This document shows, piece by piece, positions 30,952-39,539 of a DNA stretch of 64,000 nt (positions within the stretch are counted from its first letter, which is position 1; each line of letters opens with the position of its first letter). A program made the position numbers and the translations under genes. A model generated the notes under the pieces. That model worked only from the letters and a program-made list of their open reading frames with translations, did not search any database and was not told the origin of the DNA. The DNA comes from Devosia sp. (lineage in GTDB: Bacteria; Pseudomonadota; Alphaproteobacteria; Rhizobiales; Devosiaceae), in contig NZ_JACZKG010000071.1 of NCBI RefSeq assembly GCF_014860165.1, positions 119,346 to 183,345 on the forward strand, in the 5' to 3' direction.

Positions 30952-30983
30952 CGGCGGGGTGAAAACCCCGCCGTTTCTGTTTT
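30952..30983 (+). terminator. Rho-independent terminator after the repeat protein
   Basis: Arms CGGCGGGGT (30952-30960) and ACCCCGCCG (30965-30973) with a GAAA loop, followed by TTTCTGTTTT. It lies 24 bases after the stop codon and between this gene and the convergent sdhB. Confidence 0.85.
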
Positions 30984-31054
30984 GGCGGGAATGTAGGGCA
31001 AGTCCCCCCAAACTCGATCGTCACGCGGTGGGTGGGAGGACCAAATGTACCCCC

Positions 31055-31837
31055 TCAAGCCGCCTGGCGCTCGACCATCATCTTCTTGATTTCGGCAATG
31101 GCCTTGGCCGGGTTCAGCCCCTTGGGGCAGACCTTGGCGCAGTTCATGATGGTGTGGCAGCGATAGAGCTTGAACGGGTCCTCGAGGTCGTCGAGGCGTT
31201 CCTGCGTGGTCTCGTCGCGGCTGTCGATCAGCCAGCGATAGGCCTGCAGCAGGGCTGCGGGCCCCAGATACTTCTCGCCATTCCACCAATAGCTCGGGCA
31301 TGAAGTCGAGCAGCAGGCGCACAGAATGCATTCATAGAGCCCGTCCAGCTTGGCGCGCTGCGGGACGGACTGCGTCCATTCCTTGGCCGGGGTCGGCGAC
31401 GTCGTCTTGAGCCAGGGCTCGATGGCGCGGTGCTGGGCATAGAAGGTGGTGAGATCGGGCACCAGATCCTTGACCACGGGCATATGCGGCAGCGGGTAGA
31501 TCTTGATCGGGCCGGTCGAGTCATCCATGCCCTTGGTGCAGGCCAGGGTATTGAGCCCGTTGATATTCATCGAGCACGAGCCGCAAATGCCCTCGCGGCA
31601 GGAGCGGCGCAAAGTCAGCGTCGCATCGACCTTGTTCTTGATCCAGAGGAGGCCATCCAGGATCATCGGGCCGCAATCGTCCAGATCGACGAAATAGGTA
31701 TCGATGCGCGGATTGGCGCTCCGGTCCGGATCATAGCGATAGATGTGATACTCGCGCAGGCGCTTGGCGCCGGCAGGCTTGGGCCAGGTCTTGCCCTTGG
31801 TGGGCCGATCGGCCTTGGGGAGCATCAGTTCGACCAT
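31055..31837 (-). CDS. sdhB: Succinate dehydrogenase iron-sulfur subunit
   Basis: A 260-residue subunit carrying the three Fe-S clusters that pass electrons from FAD to ubiquinone. The [2Fe-2S] motif is [24 protein letters not shown] in pieces, the [4Fe-4S] ligands are in [16 protein letters not shown] and the [3Fe-4S] ligands in [17 protein letters not shown]. It is the last gene of the sdh operon but is split from sdhA by three small genes and a palindromic repeat, about 1.28 kb in all. Confidence 0.97.
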   Translation of the reverse strand: MVELMLPKADRPTKGKTWPKPAGAKRLREYHIYRYDPDRSANPRIDTYFVDLDDCGPMILDGLLWIKNKVDATLTLRRSCREGICGSCSMNINGLNTLACTKGMDDSTGPIKIYPLPHMPVVKDLVPDLTTFYAQHRAIEPWLKTTSPTPAKEWTQSVPQRAKLDGLYECILCACCSTSCPSYWWNGEKYLGPAALLQAYRWLIDSRDETTQERLDDLEDPFKLYRCHTIMNCAKVCPKGLNPAKAIAEIKKMMVERQAA

Positions 31838-31886
31838 TTTTGGTCCTTTCCTAGGTGCCGCTCAACCGGCACTGAACTTGGTCTAT

Positions 31887-31999
31887 TCGCGATGTCATTC
31901 CGGCGAAGGCCGGAATCCATGTCCGGAAGGCCCCGCAACCACAGCGCCCGGGTGAGGCGCGGCGCATGGATCCCGGCCTTCGCCGGGATGACATCGCGA
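31887..31999. repeat. Intergenic palindromic repeat, family D copy 1
   Basis: A 113 bp palindrome upstream of sdhB. The arms TCGCGATGTCATTCCGGCGA and the complementary TCGCCGGGATGACATCGCGA match almost perfectly, and each arm has an internal CCGGCGAAGGCCGG-like hairpin. A related copy lies at 52712-52793. Because it sits inside the sdh operon it would be transcribed and may affect sdhB mRNA stability. Confidence 0.8.
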
Positions 32000-32021
32000 G
32001 TGTGGGAAGGGCAGTGCAGCA

Positions 32022-32306
32022 TCAATAGTTCGGCTTGCAGATCTGGTTGCTCTTGGCGACGTAGGTATTGTAGGCCGAGTACTGGTCCTGCGGCACCGAG
32101 CCGCCCTGCATCGCCGCGATCACCATGGCCATGAAACGCTCGTCGATCAGCGTCATCGCCGCATCGGCCTTGCATGAGCACAGCGTCTCGTCCTGGGCGA
32201 TGCCCATGCAGACGGCGTGGAATTCGGCCTTTTGCTCTGCTGTCGGCGCGGCAAAGGCGGGCACGGTCATCAGGGCTAGCGCGGCCAATCCAGCGACAAA
32301 TTTCAT
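32022..32306 (-). CDS. Small secreted cysteine protein (LCxC type) in the sdh operon
   Basis: A 94-residue protein with a signal peptide (FVAGLAALALMTVPAFAA). The mature part has four Cys arranged C-x(10)-C-x-C and a last Cys near the end: AVCMGIAQDETLCSCKADAA and QICKPNY. The 118-residue product at 32756 shares the LCxC core, so the two look related. Its ATG overlaps the stop of the DUF3052 gene by four bases. The Cys spacing could mean disulfides or a bound metal. Function unknown; the setting points to the envelope and to succinate dehydrogenase. Confidence 0.75.
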   Translation of the reverse strand: MKFVAGLAALALMTVPAFAAPTAEQKAEFHAVCMGIAQDETLCSCKADAAMTLIDERFMAMVIAAMQGGSVPQDQYSAYNTYVAKSNQICKPNY

Positions 32307-32731
32307 CTCAGTTCCTTCCGGATCACAAGCTTGAGGCCCGACCAGGTTGCATCGACGGCGCAGACTTTGACATCCACCAGCCCGAGCGGCAGCACCACGG
32401 TGCGTATCACGTCTTCGGTGATGTCGGTGGCGACCTTGGCGGCCTTCTTGGGCCAGCTGACCCAGATCATGCCGTCGCGGGCGATGAGGTTCATCAGCGG
32501 CTGGGCAAGGGCTTCGAGCACTGATCGGGCGGTAGTGAAGAGGTGGATGAAGTCATAGCCGGGGGCCGCGTCGCCGAGCTGGTCGACGGTGATGCGGGTG
32601 GATTCGACGAAGGCCCGAGAATCGGCAAGTTCGGCCAGCGATAGCGGTAGATCGATGAACAGCGCGCGCTGTCCATCCTTGAGCCCCAGCTTCTGCGCCA
32701 GGGGCGTGCCCGAGTAGCCGATGTCAGTCAT
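32303..32731 (-). CDS. DUF3052 family protein in the sdh operon
   Basis: A 142-residue cytoplasmic protein starting MTDIGYSGTPLAQKLGLKDG, the pattern at the start of DUF3052 proteins. Further landmarks are YDFIHLFTTARSVLE, IWVSWPKKAAKVATDITEDV and a C-terminal CAVDATWSGLKLVIRK. The function of the family is not known. ATG 32731 is preferred over an upstream start because it begins at the conserved sequence. It lies 24 bases after the 118-residue gene and overlaps the next small gene (ATGA), so all belong to one transcript. Confidence 0.8.
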   Translation of the reverse strand: MTDIGYSGTPLAQKLGLKDGQRALFIDLPLSLAELADSRAFVESTRITVDQLGDAAPGYDFIHLFTTARSVLEALAQPLMNLIARDGMIWVSWPKKAAKVATDITEDVIRTVVLPLGLVDVKVCAVDATWSGLKLVIRKELR

Positions 32732-32755
32732 TCGACTGCCTCTCAGCACGCTTGT

Positions 32756-33112
32756 TCAAAGAGTGCACCCCTTCTGAACGATGCCAAATGCCTTGAATGC
32801 TTCGCCCAGGGCTTCGGGGCCGAGAGGCCTGTAGTAAGGCCGCATGGTCTCCTGGCCTGAAACCAGCTCCAACAACCGGATGCGCTGGGCGTCGGTCAAA
32901 GGAGCATCGAGAACATTGTCGATGAAGCAGGGGCAGAGTTGACTGGCCGATCCCGGCGTTGCCCAAACCATCGCGGGATTGGTCACGCAGCCTTCGATTG
33001 CTACGTTGACTATTTCCTGGGAAATGTTCGATGCGCCCAGCGTCGGTGAACTGAGCCCGAGCCCGACGAGAAGCAGAACTGCCGTCAGCGATGATTTCAG
33101 ACTGATACGCAT
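32756..33112 (-). CDS. Small secreted cysteine protein (LCxC type), downstream of sdhA
   Basis: A 118-residue protein with a signal peptide (SLTAVLLLVGLGLSSPTLGA). Four Cys: EGCVTNPAMVW, then SQLCPCFIDN and a last KGCTL at the end. The LCxC pair followed by a helical stretch and a C-terminal Cys parallels the 94-residue product at 32022. Six bases separate it from sdhA, so it is certainly in the operon. I do not recognise a named family. It is likely periplasmic, and its link to succinate dehydrogenase is inferred from position only. Confidence 0.75.
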   Translation of the reverse strand: MRISLKSSLTAVLLLVGLGLSSPTLGASNISQEIVNVAIEGCVTNPAMVWATPGSASQLCPCFIDNVLDAPLTDAQRIRLLELVSGQETMRPYYRPLGPEALGEAFKAFGIVQKGCTL

Positions 33113-33118
33113 GGTGCC

Positions 33119-34930
33119 TCAATACACGCGCGCCTTCGGCGCGATTTTCTTGAGGTTGATGCCGCCCTCGCTTTCGGGCGTCAGCGGGTCGAGATGCACG
33201 GGCCGATAGCCGAGCTTCACCGCCCCGGTATCGGTATCGATCCAGCTCAGCGTATGCTTGCGCCAGGTTTCGTCGTCTCTGGACGGGAAATCCTCGCGCG
33301 CATGGGCGCCGCGGCTTTCGTGGCGGGCTTCGGCCGAGACCACGGTCACCATGGCATTGGCCATGAGGTTTTCGAGCTCGAGCGTTTCGACCAGGTCCGA
33401 ATTCCAGATCAGGCTGCGGTCGGTGACCCGCACGTCTTTCAGCTGGCCATAGATATCGGTCATGCGGCGCACGCCCGACTGCAGCGATTCCGAGGTGCGG
33501 AACACCGCGGCATCTTCCTGCATCGTGTGCTGCATGGCGTCGCGCAGTTCGGCCGTTGGCCTGGAACCTGACGCATTGCGCAGGCGATCGAGGCGGGCGA
33601 GGATCTTGGCATCCTGCGCCGCATTGATGCCCGGGATCGGCGCGGCCTTGTCGATGACCTTGCCGGCGCGGATGGCGGCAGCGCGGCCGAACACCACAAG
33701 ATCGGTCAGCGAATTGGAGCCCAGCCGGTTAGCGCCATGCACCGAGGCGCAGGCGGCTTCGCCCACGGCCATCAGGCCCGGCACCACGCGATCGGGATTG
33801 TCAGGCGTCGGGTTCAGCACCTCGCCATGATAATTGGCGGGAATGCCGCCCATATTATAGTGCACCGTTGGCAGCACCGGGATCGGTTCACGCGTCAGGT
33901 CGACGCCGGCAAAGATCTTGGCGCTCTCGGTAATGCCGGGCAGGCGCTCATGCAGCACTTTTGGGTCCAGGTGGTCCAAGTGCAGATGGATATGGTCCTT
34001 CTTGGGACCGACGCCGCGCCCTTCGCGGATTTCAAGCGTCATGCAGCGGGAGACCACGTCGCGGGAGGCGAGGTCCTTGGCATTGGGGGCGTAGCGCTCC
34101 ATGAAGCGCTCGCCCTCCGAATTGGTGAGATACCCGCCCTCGCCGCGCGCGCCTTCGGTGATCAGCACGCCCGCGCCATAAATGCCGGTGGGGTGGAATT
34201 GCACAAATTCCATGTCCTGCAGCGGCAGGCCGGCCCGGGCCACCATGCCATTGCCGTCGCCGGTGCAGGTATGGGCCGAGGTGGCCGAAAAATAGGAGCG
34301 GCCATAGCCGCCGGTGGCCAGCACCACCAGCTTGGCGCGGAAGCGATGCAAGGTACCGTCGTCGAGCTTCCAGGCGATGATGCCCTGGCAGCTTCCGTCA
34401 TCGCCCATGATCAGGTCGAGGGCGAAATATTCGATATAGAATTGGGCATTGTGGCGCAGCGACTGGCCGTACAGCGTGTGGAGAATGGCGTGGCCGGTGC
34501 GGTCGGCGGCGGCGCAGGTGCGCTGCACCGGCGGGCCTTCGCCGAATTCGGTCATGTGGCCGCCGAACGGCCGCTGGTAGATCTTGCCCTCGGTCGTACG
34601 CGAAAACGGCACGCCATAATGCTCGAGCTCATAGATGGCGGCCGGCGCCTCGCGGGCGAGGTATTCCATGGCGTCATTGTCGCCCAGCCAGTCCGACCCC
34701 TTGACGGTGTCATACATGTGCCACTGCCAGCTGTCGGGTCCCATATTCTGCAGCGACGCCGCGATGCCGCCCTGCGCCGCCACGGTATGGCTGCGGGTGG
34801 GGAAGACCTTGGTGATGCAGGCGGTGTTGAAGCCCTGTTCGGCCATGCCCAGCGTGGCGCGCAGGCCCGCGCCACCGGCGCCAACCACCACCACGTCGAA
34901 TTCGTGGTCGATGAGTTCATAAGTAGCCAT
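33119..34930 (-). CDS. sdhA: Succinate dehydrogenase flavoprotein subunit
   Basis: A 603-residue subunit oxidising succinate to fumarate. The FAD-binding N-terminus reads [15 protein letters not shown], and the His that carries covalent FAD lies in [14 protein letters not shown]. Active-site regions [21 protein letters not shown] and RLGSNSL are in place. It lies six bases after sdhD and links the tricarboxylic acid cycle to the respiratory chain. Confidence 0.98.
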   Translation of the reverse strand: MATYELIDHEFDVVVVGAGGAGLRATLGMAEQGFNTACITKVFPTRSHTVAAQGGIAASLQNMGPDSWQWHMYDTVKGSDWLGDNDAMEYLAREAPAAIYELEHYGVPFSRTTEGKIYQRPFGGHMTEFGEGPPVQRTCAAADRTGHAILHTLYGQSLRHNAQFYIEYFALDLIMGDDGSCQGIIAWKLDDGTLHRFRAKLVVLATGGYGRSYFSATSAHTCTGDGNGMVARAGLPLQDMEFVQFHPTGIYGAGVLITEGARGEGGYLTNSEGERFMERYAPNAKDLASRDVVSRCMTLEIREGRGVGPKKDHIHLHLDHLDPKVLHERLPGITESAKIFAGVDLTREPIPVLPTVHYNMGGIPANYHGEVLNPTPDNPDRVVPGLMAVGEAACASVHGANRLGSNSLTDLVVFGRAAAIRAGKVIDKAAPIPGINAAQDAKILARLDRLRNASGSRPTAELRDAMQHTMQEDAAVFRTSESLQSGVRRMTDIYGQLKDVRVTDRSLIWNSDLVETLELENLMANAMVTVVSAEARHESRGAHAREDFPSRDDETWRKHTLSWIDTDTGAVKLGYRPVHLDPLTPESEGGINLKKIAPKARVY

Positions 34931-34936
34931 CAGGCG

Positions 34937-35332
34937 CTAACCCCAGAAGACGAGCTTGAGAAGCGCGGCGACGCCAGCCACCGCGATGAGGATGCAGAAC
35001 AGCGTGTTGAGCAGCATGAGCAGGCGATAGAGGTCGCCATGGAAATAGTCTTCCAGCGTATCGCGCATGCCGTTGCGCATATGCACGGTGACCACCACCA
35101 GCAAAGCCGCCAGTGGGAGGCCGACCAAGCCATTGCCCAGCACCGCCACCATGTCCGTCCGGTCCTGCCCGGCCAGCCGCAGCACGACGAACAGCAGGAA
35201 GCCGAGGAAGACGATGTTGATCGCCCCGGTCACCCGCTGGGTGAAGAAATGCCGGGTCGACGCCTTGGCCCGGCCGTACTTGGTCTTGGGATTGGCGATC
35301 ATCTCGCGGGTAACAACGGTTTCGCGCATCAT
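34937..35332 (-). CDS. sdhD: Succinate dehydrogenase membrane anchor subunit
   Basis: A 131-residue membrane protein with three hydrophobic helices (about 37-58, 65-88 and 104-127), fitting the small anchor that helps bind heme b and ubiquinone. The N-terminus is basic. His residues that could ligate heme lie in VTVHMRNGMRDTLEDYFHG. Its ATG overlaps the sdhC stop by four bases. Confidence 0.93.
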   Translation of the reverse strand: MMRETVVTREMIANPKTKYGRAKASTRHFFTQRVTGAINIVFLGFLLFVVLRLAGQDRTDMVAVLGNGLVGLPLAALLVVVTVHMRNGMRDTLEDYFHGDLYRLLMLLNTLFCILIAVAGVAALLKLVFWG

Positions 35333-35715
35333 GCCATCCAGACGAAAACGGTCCAGACCAGCAGGGTCAGGACGATGGAACCAGCAAGATTGGCCCAGGC
35401 CAGCGCCTCGCGCTGCCCCGGCTCCATGCCGATGATGAAATCCCAGACGAAATGGCGCAGGCCACCCAGCATGTGATGGATCAGCGACCAGGAGAAGCCG
35501 AACAGCACCAGCTGGCCGAACCAGCTGCCATAGATGTCGTTGACCGCGTTGAGCGGCTCCTGGCCCCAGGCAGCGGCGCCCAGCCAGATCACCAGCAGCA
35601 GCGTGCCGGCATAATTGGCGATGCCGGTGGCGCGATGGGCGATCGACATGGCCATGGTGATGGTCCAGCGGTAGATCTGCAGATGCGGAGAAAGGGGGCG
35701 GGATCGAACCGTCAT
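35329..35715 (-). CDS. sdhC: Succinate dehydrogenase cytochrome b556 subunit
   Basis: A 128-residue membrane anchor with the SdhC signature RPLSPHLQIYR followed by SIAHRATGIANYAG. Three transmembrane helices follow, with a heme-ligand candidate His in SLIHHMLGGLRHF. It is the first gene of sdhCDA-x-x-x-B. The promoter should lie in the 200-base gap upstream, but no convincing consensus is visible. Confidence 0.95.
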   Translation of the reverse strand: MTVRSRPLSPHLQIYRWTITMAMSIAHRATGIANYAGTLLLVIWLGAAAWGQEPLNAVNDIYGSWFGQLVLFGFSWSLIHHMLGGLRHFVWDFIIGMEPGQREALAWANLAGSIVLTLLVWTVFVWMA

Positions 35716-35915
35716 GAAGCCTCGCTGGGCGCAGCTATGCCGCTGGCAGTTTGGAATGGTTCGAGACTTCTAGCGCCCAAAGGTTACAAAATCAAAGCAG
35801 AGGCATGCGACTTTTGGCGCATTCCGCACTTTGTTCGTATAGCGCACACGGTGTGCGAGAGGCGACGGCATATCGACCACGCCTGCGGGAAGTCATGCCG
35901 TCGCCATGGCGCTGG

Positions 35916-36581
35916 TCAGGCCTGCTCCAGCAGCGCCGCCAGTTCCGCGGGCATGAGTAGCGGCACGTCGTGGCCGCAGGGCAGTTCAAGCACCTGCCAG
36001 GCCGGATCATCGCGCAGCGGCGCCGCGACACCCTGGAATCCCTCCCAGCCGCTGGCCAGGATATAGGTCTTGCGGGCGACCTTGAGGTAGGCGCCGCCAT
36101 GCCTGAGCCGTTCGGTGAAGGTTCCGGTCGGCTGCGGAGTGGCCAGCGCGGCGACGCGATCGCGCTCGGCCTCGCTGGCATACTCGTTGTCACCGATCTC
36201 GGGCACGGCAACCACCGGACCCTCGAGCGGCCCGCCCATAATGTCCTCGAAGGACTGGCCGTCGTCGGGAATGAAAGCATCGAGATAGACGATGGCGGCG
36301 ATGCGCTCGGCCGCCCGCTCCACCACACCGGTGCCGACAAACCCGCCATAGGAATGAGCGACCAGCACCACATCGGTCAGGTCATGCCAGACCATCTCGT
36401 TGACGATGTCTTCGATATGGGTGGTGAGCGTAATGGGGAATGACGCCAGATGCGCGCGTTCGCCCAACCCGCTGAGCGTCGGCACATGCACGCGATGCCC
36501 CGCCTCCCGCAGCCGCTCGGCCACCTTGTCCCAGCCCCAAGCGCCGGCCCAGGCCCCATGCACAATCACGAATGTGGTCAT
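35916..36581 (-). CDS. Alpha/beta hydrolase
   Basis: A 221-residue hydrolase starting MTTFVIVHGAWAGAWGWDKV, like the salicylate-esterase/hydroxynitrile-lyase-type branch. The nucleophile Ser is in LVAHSYGGFVG and the catalytic His probably in PCGHDVPLL. The start at 36581 follows a strong GGAGGAGG site. It is divergent from an HxlR regulator 68 bases away with a TTGCAA palindrome between, so the regulator probably controls it. The substrate is unknown. Confidence 0.88.
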   Translation of the reverse strand: MTTFVIVHGAWAGAWGWDKVAERLREAGHRVHVPTLSGLGERAHLASFPITLTTHIEDIVNEMVWHDLTDVVLVAHSYGGFVGTGVVERAAERIAAIVYLDAFIPDDGQSFEDIMGGPLEGPVVAVPEIGDNEYASEAERDRVAALATPQPTGTFTERLRHGGAYLKVARKTYILASGWEGFQGVAAPLRDDPAWQVLELPCGHDVPLLMPAELAALLEQA

Positions 36582-36597
36582 CGCCTCCTCCTTACGG

Positions 36598-36627
36598 TTG
36601 CAAAATACAAGTGATTGCTTTTTGCAA
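36598..36627. promoter_or_regulatory. Likely HxlR operator between hydrolase and regulator
   Basis: Inverted repeat TTGCAAAA (36598-36605) and TTTTTGCAA (36619-36627) in the 68-base divergent promoter. The AT-rich spacer and symmetric TTGCAA ends fit binding of a dimeric winged-helix regulator such as HxlR. It probably overlaps both promoters. Confidence 0.6.
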
Positions 36628-36649
36628 GCATAAGCGTTAGAGTCAAGCC

Positions 36650-37078
36650 ATGACGCAAACTTCATTCCGCTCCGGCTGCCCCATCAATCTCGGTCTTGAA
36701 GTGTTCGGGGACAAATGGACCCTGCTGGTCATCCGCGACATCATGTTTGCCGGCAAACGCCATTTCCGCGAGTTCCTCGCCTCCGATGAAGGAATTTCCA
36801 GCAACATCCTGGCCGACCGCCTCGCCATGCTGGTGTCGGCCGGGATACTCACCCGGGCCGAGGATCCCGGCCACAAGCTCAAGGCGATCTATTCGCTGAC
36901 GCAAAAGGGCATCGACCTCTTGCCCATCATCGCCCAGATCAGCCGCTGGAGCCGGGCTTATATGCCCGTCGATCCCGCATTGGCGGCAACCGGTGAAGCG
37001 CGGGACCGCGCCGGGCCCGGAGCGATCGAGGCGCAGATGGAGGCCCTGCGCGCCATCCATCTGAGCGGCGACGCCTAG
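36650..37078 (+). CDS. HxlR-family transcriptional regulator
   Basis: A 142-residue winged-helix regulator. The HxlR signature is present: SGCPINLGLEVFGDKWTLLVIRDI in pieces, then FREFLASDEGISSNILADRL and YSLTQKGIDLLPI. These regulators often respond to electrophiles or aromatic compounds and control a neighbouring enzyme. It is divergent from the alpha/beta hydrolase with an inverted repeat between. Confidence 0.92.
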   Translation: MTQTSFRSGCPINLGLEVFGDKWTLLVIRDIMFAGKRHFREFLASDEGISSNILADRLAMLVSAGILTRAEDPGHKLKAIYSLTQKGIDLLPIIAQISRWSRAYMPVDPALAATGEARDRAGPGAIEAQMEALRAIHLSGDA

Positions 37079-37150
37079 CTGGCATTCGAAAATGCCTGTG
37101 GCCGGCTGGACGGCTTTGGGGCAGATAGCAGGCTCGACCAAGGAGCCGCC

Positions 37151-37738
37151 ATGAGCGAACGAGTGACCATCAAGTCCATCACCCCGCTGGCCCGTGGCTG
37201 GGGGCGGCTGGATCGATATGAGGTCGATCACCTTTGCCAGGACGGCCGGTGGCAGACTGTGCAGCGCGAGGTCTATGACCATGGCAGCGCCGCCGCCGTG
37301 CTGATGTTCGCCCCGACCGAGCGCATGGTGATCCTGACGCGGCAATTCCGCCTGCCGCCACATCTCAATGGCGATCCGGCCTGGCTGATCGAGGCGCCGG
37401 CCGGGCTGCTCGACGATGGCGAGGCACCCGAGGTGGCGGCGCGGCGCGAGGCCATCGAGGAAACCGGCTATGAGCCACAGGCGCTGGAATTCCTGTTCAA
37501 CGCCTATATGAGCGGCGGCTCGCTGACCGAGAAATGCGCCTGCTACCTGGCGCGCTATACCCCGGGCCAGCAGCACGCCACCGGCGGCGGCCTTGTGGAC
37601 GAGGGCGAGGACATCGAGGTGTTCGAACTGGGGCTGGACGAAGCGCTGGCCATGGTGGCTTCAGGCACCATCATGGACGCCAAGACCATCATGATGCTGC
37701 AGGCGCTGCAATTGCGGCTGGTGTCGGGGGAGTTTTAG
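37151..37738 (+). CDS. nudK: Nudix hydrolase, GDP-mannose pyrophosphatase NudK-like
   Basis: A 195-residue Nudix protein of the ADP-sugar/GDP-mannose type. It begins with a strand-rich N-terminal region (LDRYEVDHLCQDG, QREVYDHGSAAAVLMF), then IEAPAGLLDDGEAP and REAIEETGY, the Nudix box. The E-F-L-F-N-A-Y-M-S-G-G-S-L-T-E-K region is typical of NudK. A good GGAG site precedes the ATG. It likely cleans up nucleotide sugars. The exact substrate is inferred. Confidence 0.8.
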   Translation: MSERVTIKSITPLARGWGRLDRYEVDHLCQDGRWQTVQREVYDHGSAAAVLMFAPTERMVILTRQFRLPPHLNGDPAWLIEAPAGLLDDGEAPEVAARREAIEETGYEPQALEFLFNAYMSGGSLTEKCACYLARYTPGQQHATGGGLVDEGEDIEVFELGLDEALAMVASGTIMDAKTIMMLQALQLRLVSGEF

Positions 37739-37753
37739 ACCCTAGCCACCGGC

Positions 37754-37839
37754 CGTCACCCTCGGGCTTGACCCGAGGGCTCTGTACTTGCCGGGCGCTC
37801 AACGAGTGAAGGCCCCTCGGGTCAAGCCCGAGGGTGACG
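37754..37839. repeat. Intergenic palindromic repeat, family C copy 1
   Basis: An 86 bp element with ends CGTCACCCTCGGG and CCCGAGGGTGACG. Each arm contains its own palindrome, CCTCGGG(N)CCCGAGG, around CTTGA or TCAAG. Two further copies lie at 45592-45677 and 53483-53567, all between genes. Confidence 0.85.
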
Positions 37840-37874
37840 ATCGAGTTCGACGCGCGTTTCGCTGGCGTGCCCCC

Positions 37875-38081
37875 TCAGAAGTCCACCAGCTTCCTGTCCG
37901 GATCGTAGGGCTGGTCCTTGGCCACGCGGGTCACCGCCTGCCCGGCCTTCATCTTCTTGGCCACAGCGTCATAGGCATAGGTGGGCGAGCCATAGAGCTG
38001 CCAGCCCTCGCTGAGGGCCTTGGTCACCTTGTGGCAGAAGCTGGCATCGTCCTCGCCGGTCAGGAAGCGGTAGATAAGCAT
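37875..38081 (-). CDS. DUF1737 domain protein
   Basis: A 68-residue protein starting MLIYRFLTGEDDASFCHKVT, then ALSEGWQLYGSPTYAYDA and AGQAVTRV, the usual DUF1737 layout. No function is known for the family. It is divergent from the carbonic anhydrase gene across 66 bases. Its end is 35 bases from the family C repeat. Confidence 0.8.
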   Translation of the reverse strand: MLIYRFLTGEDDASFCHKVTKALSEGWQLYGSPTYAYDAVAKKMKAGQAVTRVAKDQPYDPDRKLVDF

Positions 38082-38147
38082 GCATGGCCCCAATGCGCGG
38101 CTCGTATGCGGCCGCAGTTGATCTTGGCCCAGCTTACCGCTAATCGA

Positions 38148-38795
38148 ATGCCCATGCATCGGTTTCCTGACCATCTGCTGAAGGGCCACGCCAATTTCAT
38201 GGCCGGCCGCTATGCTCGCGAAAAGGACCGGATTCGGGACCTTGCCAGCGAGGGCCAGAACCCCTCCACCATGATCATTGCCTGCTGCGACAGCCGCGCC
38301 GCCCCCGAAATGATTTTCGATGCGGGCCCGGGCGAATTGTTCGTGCTCCGCAACGTCGCCAACCTGGTGCCGACCTACCAGCCCGATGGCGGCCAGCACG
38401 GCACCTCGGCGGGCATCGAATTCGCCGTCAAGGCGCTGGGCATCACCAATATCGTCATCATGGGCCATGGCCGCTGCGGCGGCATCAAGGCGGCGCTGGA
38501 TGCGCAGTTTTCGCCACTCGATGCCGGCGACTTCATCGGCAAATGGATGAGCATGCTGGGCGACCTGCCCGGCCAGCTCGGACAGAACACGCTGCTGACC
38601 GACAGCGAGCGGCAGCGGGCCATGGAGCGCATCTCGATTCGCAACTCCATCCGCAACCTGCGCACCTTTCCCTATGTCGCCGAGCTCGAAGCGGCGGGCA
38701 AACTGGCCGTGCATGGCGCCTGGTTCGACATTTCCAGCGGCGAACTCTGGGTGATGGACAGCGAAAGCGGCGATTTCGTCCGCCCCGATTTCTGA
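38148..38795 (+). CDS. Beta-class carbonic anhydrase
   Basis: A 215-residue enzyme interconverting CO2 and bicarbonate. Zinc ligands are in the MIIACCDSRAAPE motif (Cys and Asp-Ser-Arg) and in IVIMGHGRCGGI (His-x-x-Cys). The start is uncertain between ATG 38148 and ATG 38154, both within MPMHRFPDHLLKGH. The family supplies bicarbonate for carboxylases. It stands alone with its own promoter region. Confidence 0.94.
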   Translation: MPMHRFPDHLLKGHANFMAGRYAREKDRIRDLASEGQNPSTMIIACCDSRAAPEMIFDAGPGELFVLRNVANLVPTYQPDGGQHGTSAGIEFAVKALGITNIVIMGHGRCGGIKAALDAQFSPLDAGDFIGKWMSMLGDLPGQLGQNTLLTDSERQRAMERISIRNSIRNLRTFPYVAELEAAGKLAVHGAWFDISSGELWVMDSESGDFVRPDF

Positions 38796-39181
38796 TCTTT
38801 TCTGCCGATCCACTTGCGATAACGCCGCCGTGAAGTGCTCGCGGAGGCGATCACGCGCGCGTTATCTGCGAACCGAGAGAAAATTGGCAGCAACAAACTT
38901 GCTGCTGTCCTGAATGTCGCAGGTCTGACAAGACTTGATGCCAAATTGATCTACAGTCAATGACAGATAACATCGTGTAAATCTTGCCAGATACATTGAT
39001 CTATCCTACCTGAGATACTGCCCGGATTTCGCCCAATAAACTCCCGATCCGCGCCGAGTTTCGGGCCTGCACCAGACACATTGCCAAACCATTGTCTGTC
39101 CCACGGGCCGCAGGAGAGTGGCTCGTCGGAGGCCGGCTAACCGGTCGCCGTTTTTCTCCCCAACATTGGAGCTACCCTCCC
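38796..39181. other. 386-base intergenic region before the EF-hand genes
   Basis: No coding frame or RNA gene is recognised. It is more AT-rich than its surroundings, mainly 38880-39010. Small hairpins are present: GCAGCAA-CAAAC-TTGCTGC near 38888 and GGCCGG-CTAA-CCGGTC (39131-39146) followed by TTTTT. The second could act as an attenuator before the EF-hand gene, but that is only a suggestion. Promoters for the EF-hand gene are likely here. Confidence 0.5.
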
Positions 39182-39433
39182 ATGAAGAAGATTATCCTGT
39201 CGTCCCTCGTCGTGCTCGGCCTTTCGACCGCTGCATTCGCCCAGGCTGCTGCCCCCGACTTCGCCACCATCGATGCCGATGCGAGCGGCGGCGTGTCGCT
39301 GGCCGAAGCGCAGGTTGCCCTGCCTGACCTGACCGAAGAGGCCTTTACGGCAGCCGACCTCGACGCCAATGGCGAGCTGTCGGCGGAAGAGTTTGCTACC
39401 CTGACCGCGACGGCAGCCGTTCCGGCCAGCTAA
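39182..39433 (+). CDS. Small secreted EF-hand protein (first of two)
   Basis: An 83-residue protein: signal peptide (about 1-22, LSSLVVLGLSTAAFAQA) followed by two calcium-binding loops, DADASGGVSLAE and DLDANGELSAEE. Length is typical of tiny periplasmic EF-hand proteins. The second gene, 106 bases downstream, encodes a homologous product. A clear terminator lies between them, so they may be expressed separately. Function unknown, likely Ca2+ binding or buffering in the periplasm. Confidence 0.85.
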   Translation: MKKIILSSLVVLGLSTAAFAQAAAPDFATIDADASGGVSLAEAQVALPDLTEEAFTAADLDANGELSAEEFATLTATAAVPAS

Positions 39434-39462
39434 GCACCAACGCCCTCCCCCGGGCGTCAAAG

Positions 39463-39496
39463 AAGCCACCCCATGCCTCCTGGGGTGGCTTTTCTT
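39463..39496 (+). terminator. Rho-independent terminator between the EF-hand genes
   Basis: Perfect 11 bp stem AAGCCACCCCA (39463-39473) and TGGGGTGGCTT (39481-39491), loop TGCCTCC, then TTCTTG. It lies 29 bases after the first EF-hand stop. Confidence 0.85.
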
Positions 39497-39539
39497 GTCT
39501 CCGGCCGCGCCACGCGGCCACTGATAACCGGAGTATCTG

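Noticed and set aside
38148..38795. Longer carbonic anhydrase start near 37788
   Set aside because: That frame runs through the family C repeat and opposite the DUF1737 gene; the conserved protein begins at 38148 or 38154.
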